Positions 24,341 to 34,960 of a DNA stretch of 64,000 nucleotides are shown in pieces (the first letter of the stretch is position 1; each line of letters begins with the position of its first letter). This stretch comes from Plecoglossus altivelis (taxonomy: Eukaryota; Chordata; Actinopteri; Osmeriformes; Plecoglossidae). The translations under genes were made by a program, and so were the position numbers. The notes beneath the pieces are model-generated. The model did not search any database. It had not been told where the DNA came from and saw only the letters and a program-made list of their open reading frames with translations. Location: NCBI GenBank assembly GCA_036571765.1, contig BROE01000012.1, positions 10,218,121-10,282,120 on the forward strand, written 5' to 3'.

Positions 24341-24845
24341 ATGTCACCCACAGGGAGGCAGGGAGGGAGGGATTGGGGGGTGGATAGGGCAGAGGAGGGG
24401 AGGCACTGGCTGGGAGGGAAAGGAGGGAGGGTGAGAGGTAGACAGGGTGAGGGAGGAGGCAAGGAAGACAAATGGGGAGGGCGAGGGGAGAGGGGGATGG
24501 CGGACGGAGGGATGAAGTGGATCATGGGAGGATTCCAAATAAGGGTAGGAAAAGAGATGGGAAAAGGCAAATGAACAGAAAGACAAATACACACACCACT
24601 TAAATCCACGGACCATTAAAGTCCAACAATTAGAACATAAATATTAAAGAAGACATCATGGAAGAAGATTGAAAAAGACATGAATCACAGATGTAGAAAG
24701 ACGGGTATAAAAGATGAGTTGGTTGGAAGGGGTGAAAGAGCGGGAAGAAGGAAAGAAGATGGCCAGAAAGGGAAAGATGAGGAGGGGAGAAGAGGAGAGA
24801 GGGGGAGGAGGGATGAGAGAAGGTGAAAAGGAGAAGGGGGCACGG
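24341..24845. repeat. GGGA/GGAG purine-rich patches
   Basis: Two G/A-rich segments (24355-24530 and 24715-24845) with many GGGAGG motifs and a short AT-richer spacer. They are purine-biased rather than strictly periodic. Confidence 0.7.
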
Positions 24846-25089
24846 TAATGACAGCAAGGCCAAAGAGTAAAATCGATTGAACGAAGATGAGAAGAATGCG
24901 TAATGGAGAGATGGACAGGGTCAACTTATCATCTAGTTGGGGGTTAGGCTGAGGCTTTGTGGGCTGTGCGCAATGGGCCGCCGGTGTGTGATGGGCCACA
25001 GGCGAGGCACAGCTCCTTCCAACACGCACACCAGTATTCACAGACTATCGTTTAGCCGCGTCATCTCCTTTATCTGCAGGGGGTTTTCA

Positions 25090-26978
25090 TCCGGTACCTC
25101 ATGGATGGTTCTTTCTCTTTTCCTCGCTCTCTTCCTCCTAGGCTCTCTTCATCTCACCACGGCAACCACCCAGCCCACACTCCAGAGCCCTGAACTCCTC
25201 AACCCGCGCGCTCAACCCTGTCTGGCCCTTCTCTTGCCCTCTGTCGCCGTCCCTCGCTACCTCCATCAATCAGATGACATGAACACGCACGTGCCCCCCT
25301 CTACCCCCCCCCCCCACGCACACTCCTCCCTTCTTTTACTTTCCTCCGGCCGCCCACCCACTCCACCCATCAATCTTTATCAGCTGTCCACACTCTAAGC
25401 TGTCGCTCTCTCTCTCTATCTCTCTCCGTATCGTTCGCTCTCTAGTTCCATCCATGTTTGTTTCTCCTCAACTCTCTCTACTGTGGCCTACTCATCGTAT
25501 TCTACAAAATAGCACCTGTTCTCATTTGACCTTTTCTCATCCTCTCCATCTCTCCATTTTCTCTCTGTCTCTCTTTACCCTCCACCTCCATCCGTCCTCC
25601 GTGTTCTCTAACCCAAATTCCCCCCCCAACTCCTCCCCCCCCTTCTCCCTTCTTCTCAGCCTTCTCATCGCCTTTTCCTCTCAGTGTCTCAAAGTCCCCA
25701 TTGTGACCAGGCAATCTCATTTGAAAGCCTCTCCACTCTCCTCCCCTCCCCTCTCGCCTCCTCTGCCCTTCTCTCCTCTCCTCTTTTCTCTCCTCTCCTG
25801 TTCTTTCTCTCTCCCAGCACAGTCTCCTTCAATATGTCCTCTCCTCTACCTCTGTCCCTTCTGACCAATTCTTCCTTTCTCCTCTGCTTCTCTCCGTCTC
25901 TTTCTCCCCCAGTGCCTCCGCCCTTCCTTTCCTCTTGTCTCTCTAAATTACACGCTGGCACTGTGACCCTTTTTCTTTTACCTGGCTTCCTCTCTTCACC
26001 TCCCCTGCGTCTCTCCCTCCATCCTCCATGCTCTTTTCCCCTTTTTTCTGTCTCTTCCGGTTAGGTGTGTGCTGTGGTCACTCCCTCTCTCTCCCACCCT
26101 CTCCATATCCCCCAGATACCATTATGTTGTCAATTACACTGACAACACACACCTGACTGGGTCTGTCTTATTATTCCACACACACTGCACGCTCACACAC
26201 ACAAGCAACACAAACAAGTACACACAGAGGCACACACACTCAGCACAAACGAGAACACGCGAGCACACAATCAAGCTTTCCGCGCAAATCTGTACTAACG
26301 CAATTACACAGACGGACACTAGCACACACATGCACACACATGTGCACATCTGTCACATGACAGATTATTACAGCTACATGACCTCAGGATTAGTTAAACA
26401 TAGTCATTCAGACTTTGTAGACTCAGAAATGAACTCTGAAATGCATCACATATATCTGGACTGCAGCATGAACACACTCATGTGTACACACACACACACA
26501 TATATACAGGTTTGACTTCAAGGGTACCTAGGGAGGTTTACAGAGTCCATGGCCTCTCGCTTCATCCATCACCTCTAAGCTTCACCTCTCTACCTCAGTC
26601 TGGGTGCTCCATCCATCTTCCCCTCATCCTCTCTCCCTCTCTCTCACCCCTGTGAACCTGACTCTACCTCACTGCAGCTGGCTCTCCATCCATCTTCCCT
26701 TTCAGCCCCTCTCCCTGTCCCTCTCTCCTCATCACTTCTCATCTACCCATCCCTCTCGTCTCTCTCACTCTCTCTTCTCTCTCTTCTCTTTCACTCTCTC
26801 CTCTCTCTCTCTCCTCTTTCTCTCTCCTCTCTCTCTCTCTCTCCTCTCTCAGAGGCCCTTCTCCCTGTTCTGGGGCCTGTTCTCCATATCTCCTTTGTTG
26901 ACAGTCCCCCTCTTCCTCATTCCCTCCTCGCCTTCATCCTCTCTCTTAATCTCACCATATCTGGGCTTCTCCCCTGCG

Positions 26979-27009
<31 letters not shown>

Positions 27010-27080
27010 GCCTTTTTTATCGTTTCCGTTTCCTCAGTCTCATCTTCCCCTCCACCCCTCCATCTCGGTTCTGCATTTTG
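25090..27080. repeat. 2-kb pyrimidine-rich region
   Basis: The + strand is strongly C/T-rich for almost 2 kb (CTCCTCTC, CCTCCCTC, pure CT at 26983-27006), broken by a CA-rich island (26150-26350). Serine/proline/leucine-rich open frames arise from the bias. CTCACCACGGCAAC at 25153-25166 weakly resembles an RFX X-box. Confidence 0.75.
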
Positions 27081-28394
27081 ATTTTTTAACGGCCCTCTCC
27101 TAAACCCCTTCATCTATTTCATCACCCCGCCCAGCCTCAAACCTCGCCCCCGACCCCTCCGCCATCAGCAAATTGTAACCACTCCGACTGTATGTAAATA
27201 ATCGAAAGCCATCTTTGCCCTCTCCAAAATACGCTTACCCACACAGAGACTCGCCTAATGTGGTCTAGCCTAGTTTGGTCTGATCACTGTGGCCTCACCC
27301 AGCAGTAAAAGTAAGTATGTGTGTGTGTGTGATACTTCTACATATACATAAGCAACGTCTCATTAAGTCTCCAACCTCCTGGAAACAGGCCAACACACTG
27401 ATGACACCCAGGGGAGGCAGGGGAGGTGAAGAGGAGGATGAACAGTGAACAGGAAGAGGAAGGAGGAGAGGGGCTCATAACTGTATTTGCTATTACTAAA
27501 ACAACCTCTTGTCTGTCTCGTTTCGGTCCCACACACGTAGTCCACACAAAGCTGTACAAACATGACTTAAAACTAACCCAATTCACTAAATTAAAATCTG
27601 AGGGATGTTTTTTTTTCTCTTACCCACTCCTCCCGTTTTCATTTTCTCTCTCACACATTCTCCCTCTCTCTCACCCTCTCCCTCTCTCTCTCCCTCTCTT
27701 TTTTCTTCTCTGGAGTATGATAAGAGCCTTTGATTAACTCTCTGGACATTTCTGACAGGCAATTTGATAAACAGCCACTTATCTTTGGGCAGCTGGAGAG
27801 AAACAAAATGAATAAACGTGGACAGGAAAAGAGAGGGGGAAAGCAGCAGAGGGAGGAAAGGAGGGAGGGAGACAAAAGTGAGGGGGAGGGTGGGGAACAG
27901 GAGAAAAATGAAAGAGGGAAGTAGATGGAGAGATAAAGAGAAGAGATGATAGAAAGGTAGAGAGAGAGAGTAGTAGTCCCTGTCACCAGCACTAGATGGA
28001 TGAGCTCTTAACATGTACATTTAATCAACCAAGTTGTGCATGAGAGGAAGTAAATTATTTCTGCTTCCTGTAGCCCACGCTACTTATCTAAAAACACAAT
28101 ACACAGTGTGAGAGAGTGTGCCTGTATGTGCGTGCGCACACTCGTAAATTCTCACGCTGCTGCTTCTCTCTGACAGTGATACATGGGCTGCATCTGTTCC
28201 CAAATAGTTTAGAAGAGGGCTGTATGCTGCAAACACCCCCAAACCCCCACCCCACCACCCCATCACTACCCCAGCACCACCTCACAACATTAGCGAAAAT
28301 CTGAGGAGATTCTTAACGATGACAAACTTCCAATTTGGAAATGTCAAATCTGAGAGACGTACCCATATTTAAAGTAAGAGAAAGTATAAGAGAG
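27081..28394. other. non-coding block
   Basis: Unique sequence with a CT tract (27640-27705), a purine patch (27810-27970) and a C-rich patch (28230-28270). No exon was recognised. Confidence 0.55.
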
Positions 28395-28690
28395 GGAGGT
28401 AGACAGACAGGCAGATAGAGGGACACAGAGACAGATAGGCATGTACACAGGAAGGCAAGTAGACAGGGAGGTAGACAGAAAGGCAGGTAGACAGGAGGGC
28501 AGGTAGACAGGCAGGCAGGTAGGCAGGAACACAGGTAGACAGGAAGACAAGTAGACAGGCAGGCAGGTAGGCAGGAAGACAGGTAGACAGGAAGACAGGT
28601 AGACAGGCATGCAGGTAGATAGATAGGCAGGCAGGTAGGCAGGAAGACAGGTAGACAGGCAGTTGGACAAGCAGGCATGTAGAAATGTAG
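28395..28690. repeat. AGGCAGGTAGAC tetranucleotide-based array
   Basis: About 300 bp built from the 4-bp units AGAC, AGGC, AGGT and AGGA in shuffled order, with higher-order blocks such as GACAGGAAGACAGGTA repeated. The opposite strand is open in several frames (Cys/Leu/Pro-rich) as a result. Confidence 0.9.
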
Positions 28691-30056
28691 AAAGTTAAGC
28701 AAGCAAGTACAGCCTCACAGACAGCCTCTTTCGTTCTCTCTCTGTCAAACTGGGGAAAGAAAAGTTCAAAAAAACAAACATCTGCAGCTCCTCCCCTTTC
28801 CACATGTCAGCCCCGGCCCTAAATCGTCTGACGGACAACCGTTCACCTCACTCGGAACAGTAAATCCACCAATTAAATCACACAAATTGGCGGCAAGGGC
28901 ACGACGAGAGACGTGTACGAGTTTGTGTGTGTGTGTGTGCGTGTTTTGACCGCACAGGGATGTTCTGGACTAAGGCAGCTTGGCCATCAAACGTTGCAGC
29001 ATGGCCCAAGGCTAAAGGTGCAGTCCGTCATTTTAGTTGACAGGAATGCCAGCAGACTATGACAGGGAGGGGATCACAGCACAGATGGGGCAGGATGGTC
29101 TTCTAAAAGGGATTGTTAGGGCGGATAAAGGTGTGGAGGGGAGGAGGACGTGGGGGAGGAGAATGAGGAAGGGTCAGTGTGTTGTTGTTAAGCTCAGAAA
29201 AGATTTGTTTGGTTGTTTGTCAGTTGGGAGATGGGGAGACGCGTGGACAAACGCACGCGCGCACACACGTAACTCTCTTTTCAATTACACGTGACAGCTG
29301 CTCCCCCTCTGATGCATGGGGTTACCGTGGCGATGGGCAGAGGGAATTATGGTCTACCTGACAGGTGAGACAGAGGTGGGTCGGTGTCAGGGGGAAGAAG
29401 AGGGGGATGAGAAAGGGAAGACAGAAAAAAGAGAACAATGGTGGGGAGGAGGGATGCAAAGAAGGGTCGGAGAATCGCCGGATTGTCCAATCAAACACGA
29501 TGCTGGGTTTAATGGAGTCATCATACTGCCCAGAATCTATGCACGTTTTTGGAGAATAGGTGACATTAGGACATTGACTGACTGTGCCATTTCTGACAAC
29601 AAGAAACTTTGTGATTTCACTGATCTTGAGTCCGGACCACTGAAGTCAACTCTGATAGAAGGAGGGCCCCCATAGAATGGACTGGGACTGGGGCAGGACA
29701 GCCTGGAGGAGCAGGAGCAGAAGGACACAAGGAGAGAGACCAGAAGAGATACAGGAAGAGTGAGTGGGAGGAGAGGAGAGGAAGAGAGTGGAGGGTGTTT
29801 TCTCTGTGTGTGAAGACAGGAAGAATCCCAGGGGTTGGTGGTTTGATGCGACAACAACACTGATACTGATGGAAGCCAAGCTGAGCACAGGAGAGAGAGA
29901 GAAGGAGAAGGGAAGGGAAGAGGAAGAAAATGAGGGAGAGAGTGAAAATGGGGAGAAAGAGAGATAGGTGGTGAGAGAGATGGGAGGAGGCCAGAAGGAA
30001 AAGAAAGAAACCATTACTAAGCTGCACAACACTTTACCCAGTCAGAGGTGGACAGA

Positions 30057-30105
<49 letters not shown>

Positions 30106-30939
30106 GTGCAGATGAAAACACACCACCCGTGACTTCAAAGCAACGTGGCGATACGACATAAAATTACTGGGTTGGCGCGTGTGGGAAAAAACCAGCCCCC
30201 CCAAGCCCCCACGCGTACAAACACAGCAGAGCACACACACTGTGATCTCACACAGTGATCACACACAGCGCACACCTACACACACACCACACACACACTC
30301 ACACACACCCAACAGACACACTAACGCAGAATTATTATTATGTTCCTGAAGACTCGTTTTAGTTTTACATATCACGTCGGTCTCCTTTGTCCATCCTGTG
30401 TCTTGTGTTTGTGGGTTGTGTTTGAACTTGTGTCTATCCTGCTGTGTATTCTGTTTGTGAGCGTGCGCATGCGTGTGTGTGTTCCTTCTTCTCTTGCTCA
30501 TCTTTCATTTTTTACAAATTAAAATAGAATTTGAATCTATGGAAACAATCTCATTAAGAACATTAATCTGTTCCACCGCACATCTGTGTGATTGTTTTTT
30601 CCACATCTTTTTCCACAGTGATATAGGCTTTAACACTGCAAAAGAAAACTGCAGGTTTTTGGTTAAGCCAATGGTTAGTTATTCATTGTGAAACAATTAC
30701 ATCTGGTTTGAAAAAGTATCCATATACTTCTGTTTGATTAGAGACAACATGTTTGAGAGGCTGTTAGTGTGGTGTGGCAGTTCAAACAGCAGCCTGCCAC
30801 ATTTAGGAATGAAGGTGTGAGTGTGTTAATCAAACCAACACCCTCAGTTTGTCATGCGGCCCGCTCATAATTCTTAGTCACAGAATTAATGTTTGGCCTT
30901 TGTTCTCCATGCACTGACACTAACATGCACGCACGCGCA

Positions 30940-30978
<39 letters not shown>

Positions 30979-31229
30979 ACACAGGCCATTCTCCATCATT
31001 CATAATGAAGTAGGTGAGATCATCTGCTCTGGCCTTTGGATATGAACAGATGTTAATATTTGTCTGATTAGAATCACACACAGCCTTCCAGCCCTGCAGA
31101 TGAAGTCATCATTTCACCCTGCTTTGGCTGTGAAGGGTTATGCACACACACAAACACGCTCTCAGGAATACATTATGCAGTCTCTCACACACACACAGAT
31201 ATAGCACAAACGCTCTCTCACACACACAC
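28691..31229. other. non-coding block with purine patches, GA and CA tracts
   Basis: It contains G/A-rich patches (29120-29180, 29380-29460, 29690-29800, 29890-30000), a pure (GA)n tract (30062-30100), CA runs (30265-30310) and a (CA)n tract (30943-30974). No exon was recognised. Confidence 0.6.
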
Positions 31230-31700
31230 CACCAGGTCAAGGAGGGCGCGGTAACGTGATTTAATGCGTTGTCGAGCAGAATCCAGGAAGAGAGTCTAAA
31301 TTATGGGGGCCGTTGGCATGGCGACGGCTCTTAGGAGAAAATGGCCGCCGCTCCTTCCCAGCTGAGCTCCCTTTCAGCCTTGCCGAGTGATGGATAGAAA
31401 CAGATAAACGAGAAAACGAAGGGGCGCAGAGATAAAAGAGCATTTCGGACGGCCGTTCCCAGAAGAAGACGTATAAGTAGATGAGGAACGTATTGGGGAC
31501 ACAGAGAGGCGGACTGGAATGAGCTTCGGACGGCTGCACGAAGTAGGCACCATGCCTCCATCTCTGAATGCCACCTGTGTCTCGGTTAGGCCAACCCGTC
31601 CCCGTGGCGACGAGAACAGGGTCAAATTCAAGAGGGAGTGGGCTGACGTTGGGGACAACCAGCCAACCCAATTATGGGATGGAGACCAACACCACCTGTA
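31230..31700. promoter_or_regulatory. CpG-containing unique block with RFX X-box-like site
   Basis: Repeat-free, GC-balanced sequence containing GTTGGCATGGCGAC (31312-31325), matching the RFX X-box GTTGCCATGGCAAC at 12 of 14 positions, and a TTCGGACGGC direct repeat near 31445 and 31525. A 136-codon open frame on the - strand (31261-31671) lies here but resembles no known protein. About that many frames of this length are expected by chance in 64 kb. The block may be regulatory. Confidence 0.25.
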
Positions 31701-32490
31701 ACCTGTGTGAGTGCTAATATGATATATAAATATAACAATGACACTTTTTTAATCTCCACTTTTTCCAGGTTATCGGGTTTCAAGATTTGACCTCAATTGA
31801 CTGCCACCCTTAAAGAAACGAACGATCCCTCGACTAAGTAAATGAATATTATAAAAGAACACACAACAAAAAACTAAGACAGGCTCATTGGAATCATCTT
31901 GATTCTTGTCAGTGTAGTGCCTAATTTGGCCCTCCAACTCCCACAGCAGTGGAGTTAGTTCAAACCCCTGCAGTACCTGAGAGCTCTCCTCATCTTCTGT
32001 GGTTCTTTCGTGGGGGTCTGTAATTCAACACCAATTTAAACCAGCGGGATCGACAGCTAAGTGTGTGATCATTAGCAATCACAGGGACCCGACGTTTCCT
32101 TGTCACACAGGCGGGAGATCAGTGATTTTCCCTGTGACGGAAAAAGAATAACGGCCGGCATTCTGGAACTTTCCACGGCGGGTGCTTTCGGCAATGCTTG
32201 TGTGCGTGTGTGGCGACTTTTAGGTTCCTCTGGTATTGATTGCATGTGGGGGGGGGAGGTGAAATGAGGGGGGGGGGAGGGGAGTGTGCTTTGTGATGCA
32301 GGCTGGCGTGACCGAGTGCCCAAGCGAACGCCATGAGCTCCAGACCTTCAACTCCACTTCCCCCTCTCCGAGGACGTCGTTTGGCAGAGAAGAGGAAGAA
32401 AAGGATGAGCGCAGGTGGATTTCCAACCTTTCGCGCTATAGCACCGGGGACCACGCATGTCCGCACCTCCCCTCCATTCTCCCCTTTCCA
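31701..32490. other. non-coding unique block
   Basis: Unique sequence with a G-rich patch (32248-32285) and scattered CpGs. It leads into the promoter-like module. No exon was recognised. Confidence 0.5.
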
Positions 32491-32684
32491 CTATTTCCCA
32501 AGATGCTTTGCAGGTGAAAGAAAGCCTTTCCCGTAACCCATCATCCCACAGTGCAGCGGGTTGCCGTGGAGACTCTGCACCAATCAGCGAGAGGGTCTTC
32601 CTCACTCCCGTCTTGTTTGTGCTCAGGAAGTCGGGATACGGAGGGCTCTCTCGTGACCCGCCCCACTCTCGGGAGCCATCTTGA
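32491..32684. promoter_or_regulatory. orphan promoter-like module (ZNF143 x2, RFX, NF-Y, GC box, YY1)
   Basis: In order on +: a ZNF143/Staf-like site centred on TTCCCAAGATGCTTTGC (32495-32511), a second one (CATCCCACAGTGCAGCGG, 32540-32559 region), an RFX X-box-like site GTTGCCGTGGAGAC (32560-32573), CCAAT (32580-32584), a GC box (CCCGCCCC, 32657-32664) and a YY1-type GCCATCTTGA (32675-32684). These are the commonest motifs of vertebrate housekeeping promoters, here within 200 bp. No recognised coding exon lies on either side, so the transcript is unknown. Confidence 0.45.
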
Positions 32685-33310
32685 TTCTTGTGTTTACTTT
32701 CGCCAACTCTAATTGGCCAGAAAGATCTCCGGGTAGCGACTCTTACAACTAGTGTGGATATTGCTAATGAGAACACATCCTGTCCAGTATACAGGAGCAA
32801 CAACATAACAGAGAAACTTACGTTTCCAGCTACTTAGACGAAGAACTGGCAATAAATTCAGGAGAAAAGAGTTTCGGAAAGCAACTTAGAGTTTGAAAAA
32901 CGAAGTTCCTAGAAGTTGAGTTACAAAACTGGAACCTGAAAGTACATTAAAATCCTAGTTGTGAGGCACCCTGGACGTTTCTTAGCAACCATCCCGATGT
33001 ATATTCCCACTGCTACAACAGGAAGCATTTGGCTTGATTGAAGTTTGCTGCTTTAATTTGACTCATTACATGGAGCAAAATGACCTATTATGCCATGATT
33101 AAGTTGTAGTGGAAGCTCTTGAGTAGCTATTATGCAGAAGACATTTGTTATTGAGTTAATTCCTCTGTCGAAGCTCTAGTACATAGCGACTTAAAGCCTG
33201 ATTATGCATGGTTATCATTAGGTGTGGTCACGTGGTTCACCTGTGCAAAACCACCAAGTTGGACTTAATTCATTTATTATTCTTCATGTCAGCAGACAAG
33301 CAACTCTTAG
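32685..33310. other. unique sequence, nothing assigned
   Basis: AT-balanced unique sequence after the promoter-like module. An ATTGG box lies near 32712. No clear exon, repeat or RNA is visible. Confidence 0.5.
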
Positions 33311-33515
33311 ACGACCACCTCTCTCTCTCCACATCTTTCTCTCCACCTCTGTCTCTCCACCTCTCTCTCTCCACCTCTGTCTCTCCACATCTCTCTCTCC
33401 ACCTCTGTCTCTCCACTCTCTCTCTCTCCACCTCTCCTTGCACCTCTCCACGTCTCTCTCCACCTCTCTCTCTCCACCACTCTCTCCGCCTCTCCCTCCT
33501 TGTACCTCTCCATGT
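33311..33515. repeat. CTCTCTCCAC minisatellite
   Basis: Pyrimidine-rich units of about 16-18 bp (CTCTGTCTCTCCACCT) repeated roughly 12 times up to an assembly gap. Confidence 0.9.
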
Positions 33516-33532
33516 NNNNNNNNNNNNNNNNN
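33516..33532. other. assembly gap (17 N)
   Basis: Seventeen N lie exactly between the CT-type minisatellite and a (CA)n tract (33533-33559). The real size of the missing sequence is unknown. Open frames running through it are meaningless. Confidence 0.98.
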
Positions 33533-33848
33533 CACACACACACACACACACACACACAATCACATGCACACACTCCACAAACACGGGCACACACACGCAT
33601 GCATTCAGTTGTGGAGGACTCAAATCACAACCACACGCATACATGCACACGCACAGTTACCGAGGCACACGAATATTTCAAGCAGCACACACAGCCGCAC
33701 ACACACACAGCCGCACACACACACACTCAGAGACAGTTATATGAGCATCCAAATGGACTACAGACTACAGCTTCACCTCCCATAAAGCACCCATAAACCC
33801 TCGCTGGCTCTGACAGTCGACTGATTGGTGTTATAACAAGGCGAGAAA

Positions 33849-33850
<2 letters not shown>

Positions 33851-33900
<50 letters not shown>
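33851..33900. repeat. (TG)n microsatellite
   Basis: About 25 uninterrupted TG dinucleotides. Confidence 0.95.
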
Positions 33901-33902
<2 letters not shown>

Positions 33903-34104
33903 GGGTGTGTTGACTGAGATGGACGAACGCCCTCTCAACCCCAATGCCAGTGAGACTCATCCATTTTGCCCTACAGAGAGATCTGGAGGGGGAGAGAGAG
34001 GGAGACGGTGAAGGGGAGAAGAGGGGGGGGAGGAAATGAAGTACTCCGAGGGGAATGCAGCCAGGCATGGTGACCATGGGTCAGGTGTTCTGCCTAACAC
34101 GCTT

Positions 34105-34134
34105 CTCTCTCTCCCTCTCTCTCTCTCTCACTCC

Positions 34135-34171
<37 letters not shown>
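34105..34171. repeat. (CT)n microsatellite
   Basis: CT dinucleotides with CTCCCT interruptions, followed by a short CA run. Confidence 0.9.
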
Positions 34172-34174
<3 letters not shown>

Positions 34175-34534
34175 CACACACTCACACACATGGTCACTTA
34201 CTTGTTTAGCCATATTTCATCCACTGGCACCCCCATGAGCACACAGGCATAAACTCATGTGCCTCTATAATGTTACACACAACCTCCCACCGCTAACACA
34301 CACACAAACACTCTCCAATGCACATCTCCAACCAGCCATCCCCTCCCCCTCTGTCTCTATTTTTTCTTTCTCCCTCTCGTTCTCTCCCTCTCTTTTTTCC
34401 GCTCCCTCCCAGGACAGATCTATCCATTCCAAGTGAATAATCGTCAAGGTCACTGTGTGGTGAGGAGGTAATCAGAAAAACATATTGCTGTTAGCTACAG
34501 GAGCCAAGAACTACACTGCAGAGACACTCACAGC

Positions 34535-34570
34535 TGGATGGATGGATGGAGAGAGAGGGGTGAGAGAGAG

Positions 34571-34601
<31 letters not shown>

Positions 34602-34960
34602 GTGAGAGAGTGAGGGGTGAGAGACAGAGAGAGAGGGGGGGTGAGAGAGAGGGGTGAGAGAGAGAGGGAGAGAGGGAGAGAGGGAGAGAGGGAGAGATAG
34701 AGGAGTGAGAGAGAAGACAGACAGACGACAGACAGACGACAGACAGACAACAGACGACAGATCAGATTAGGGCGAACGGAGAGAGAGAGAGAGAGAGAGG
34801 AGAGAAAAAAGAGAGAGACGAGAAAGAAGACAGAGAGGAGAAGAGAGAGAAAGAGGGAGAGAGAGAGAGGGAGAGAGAGAGAGAGAGAGAGGGGAGAGGG
34901 AGAGAAGAGAGAGAGGAGGGAGAGAGAGAGAGGGAGAGGGAGAGAGAGAGAGAGAGAGAA
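34535..34960. repeat. GGAT and GA purine array with GACA blocks
   Basis: A short GGAT run (34535-34550) is followed by GA dinucleotides with GGGGTGA and GGGA units, an ACAGACAGACGAC block (34715-34765) and more GA. The - strand is open for 192 codons of Ser/Leu, which is a composition artefact. Confidence 0.92.

Noticed and set aside
31261..31671. 136-codon non-repetitive ORF on the - strand
   Set aside because: No similarity to a known family, and several frames of this length are expected by chance in 64 kb over six frames.
32560..32584. MHC class II-type S-X-Y regulatory module
   Set aside because: The X-box orientation relative to CCAAT is reversed and no S box is seen. A general RFX/NF-Y promoter arrangement explains it better.
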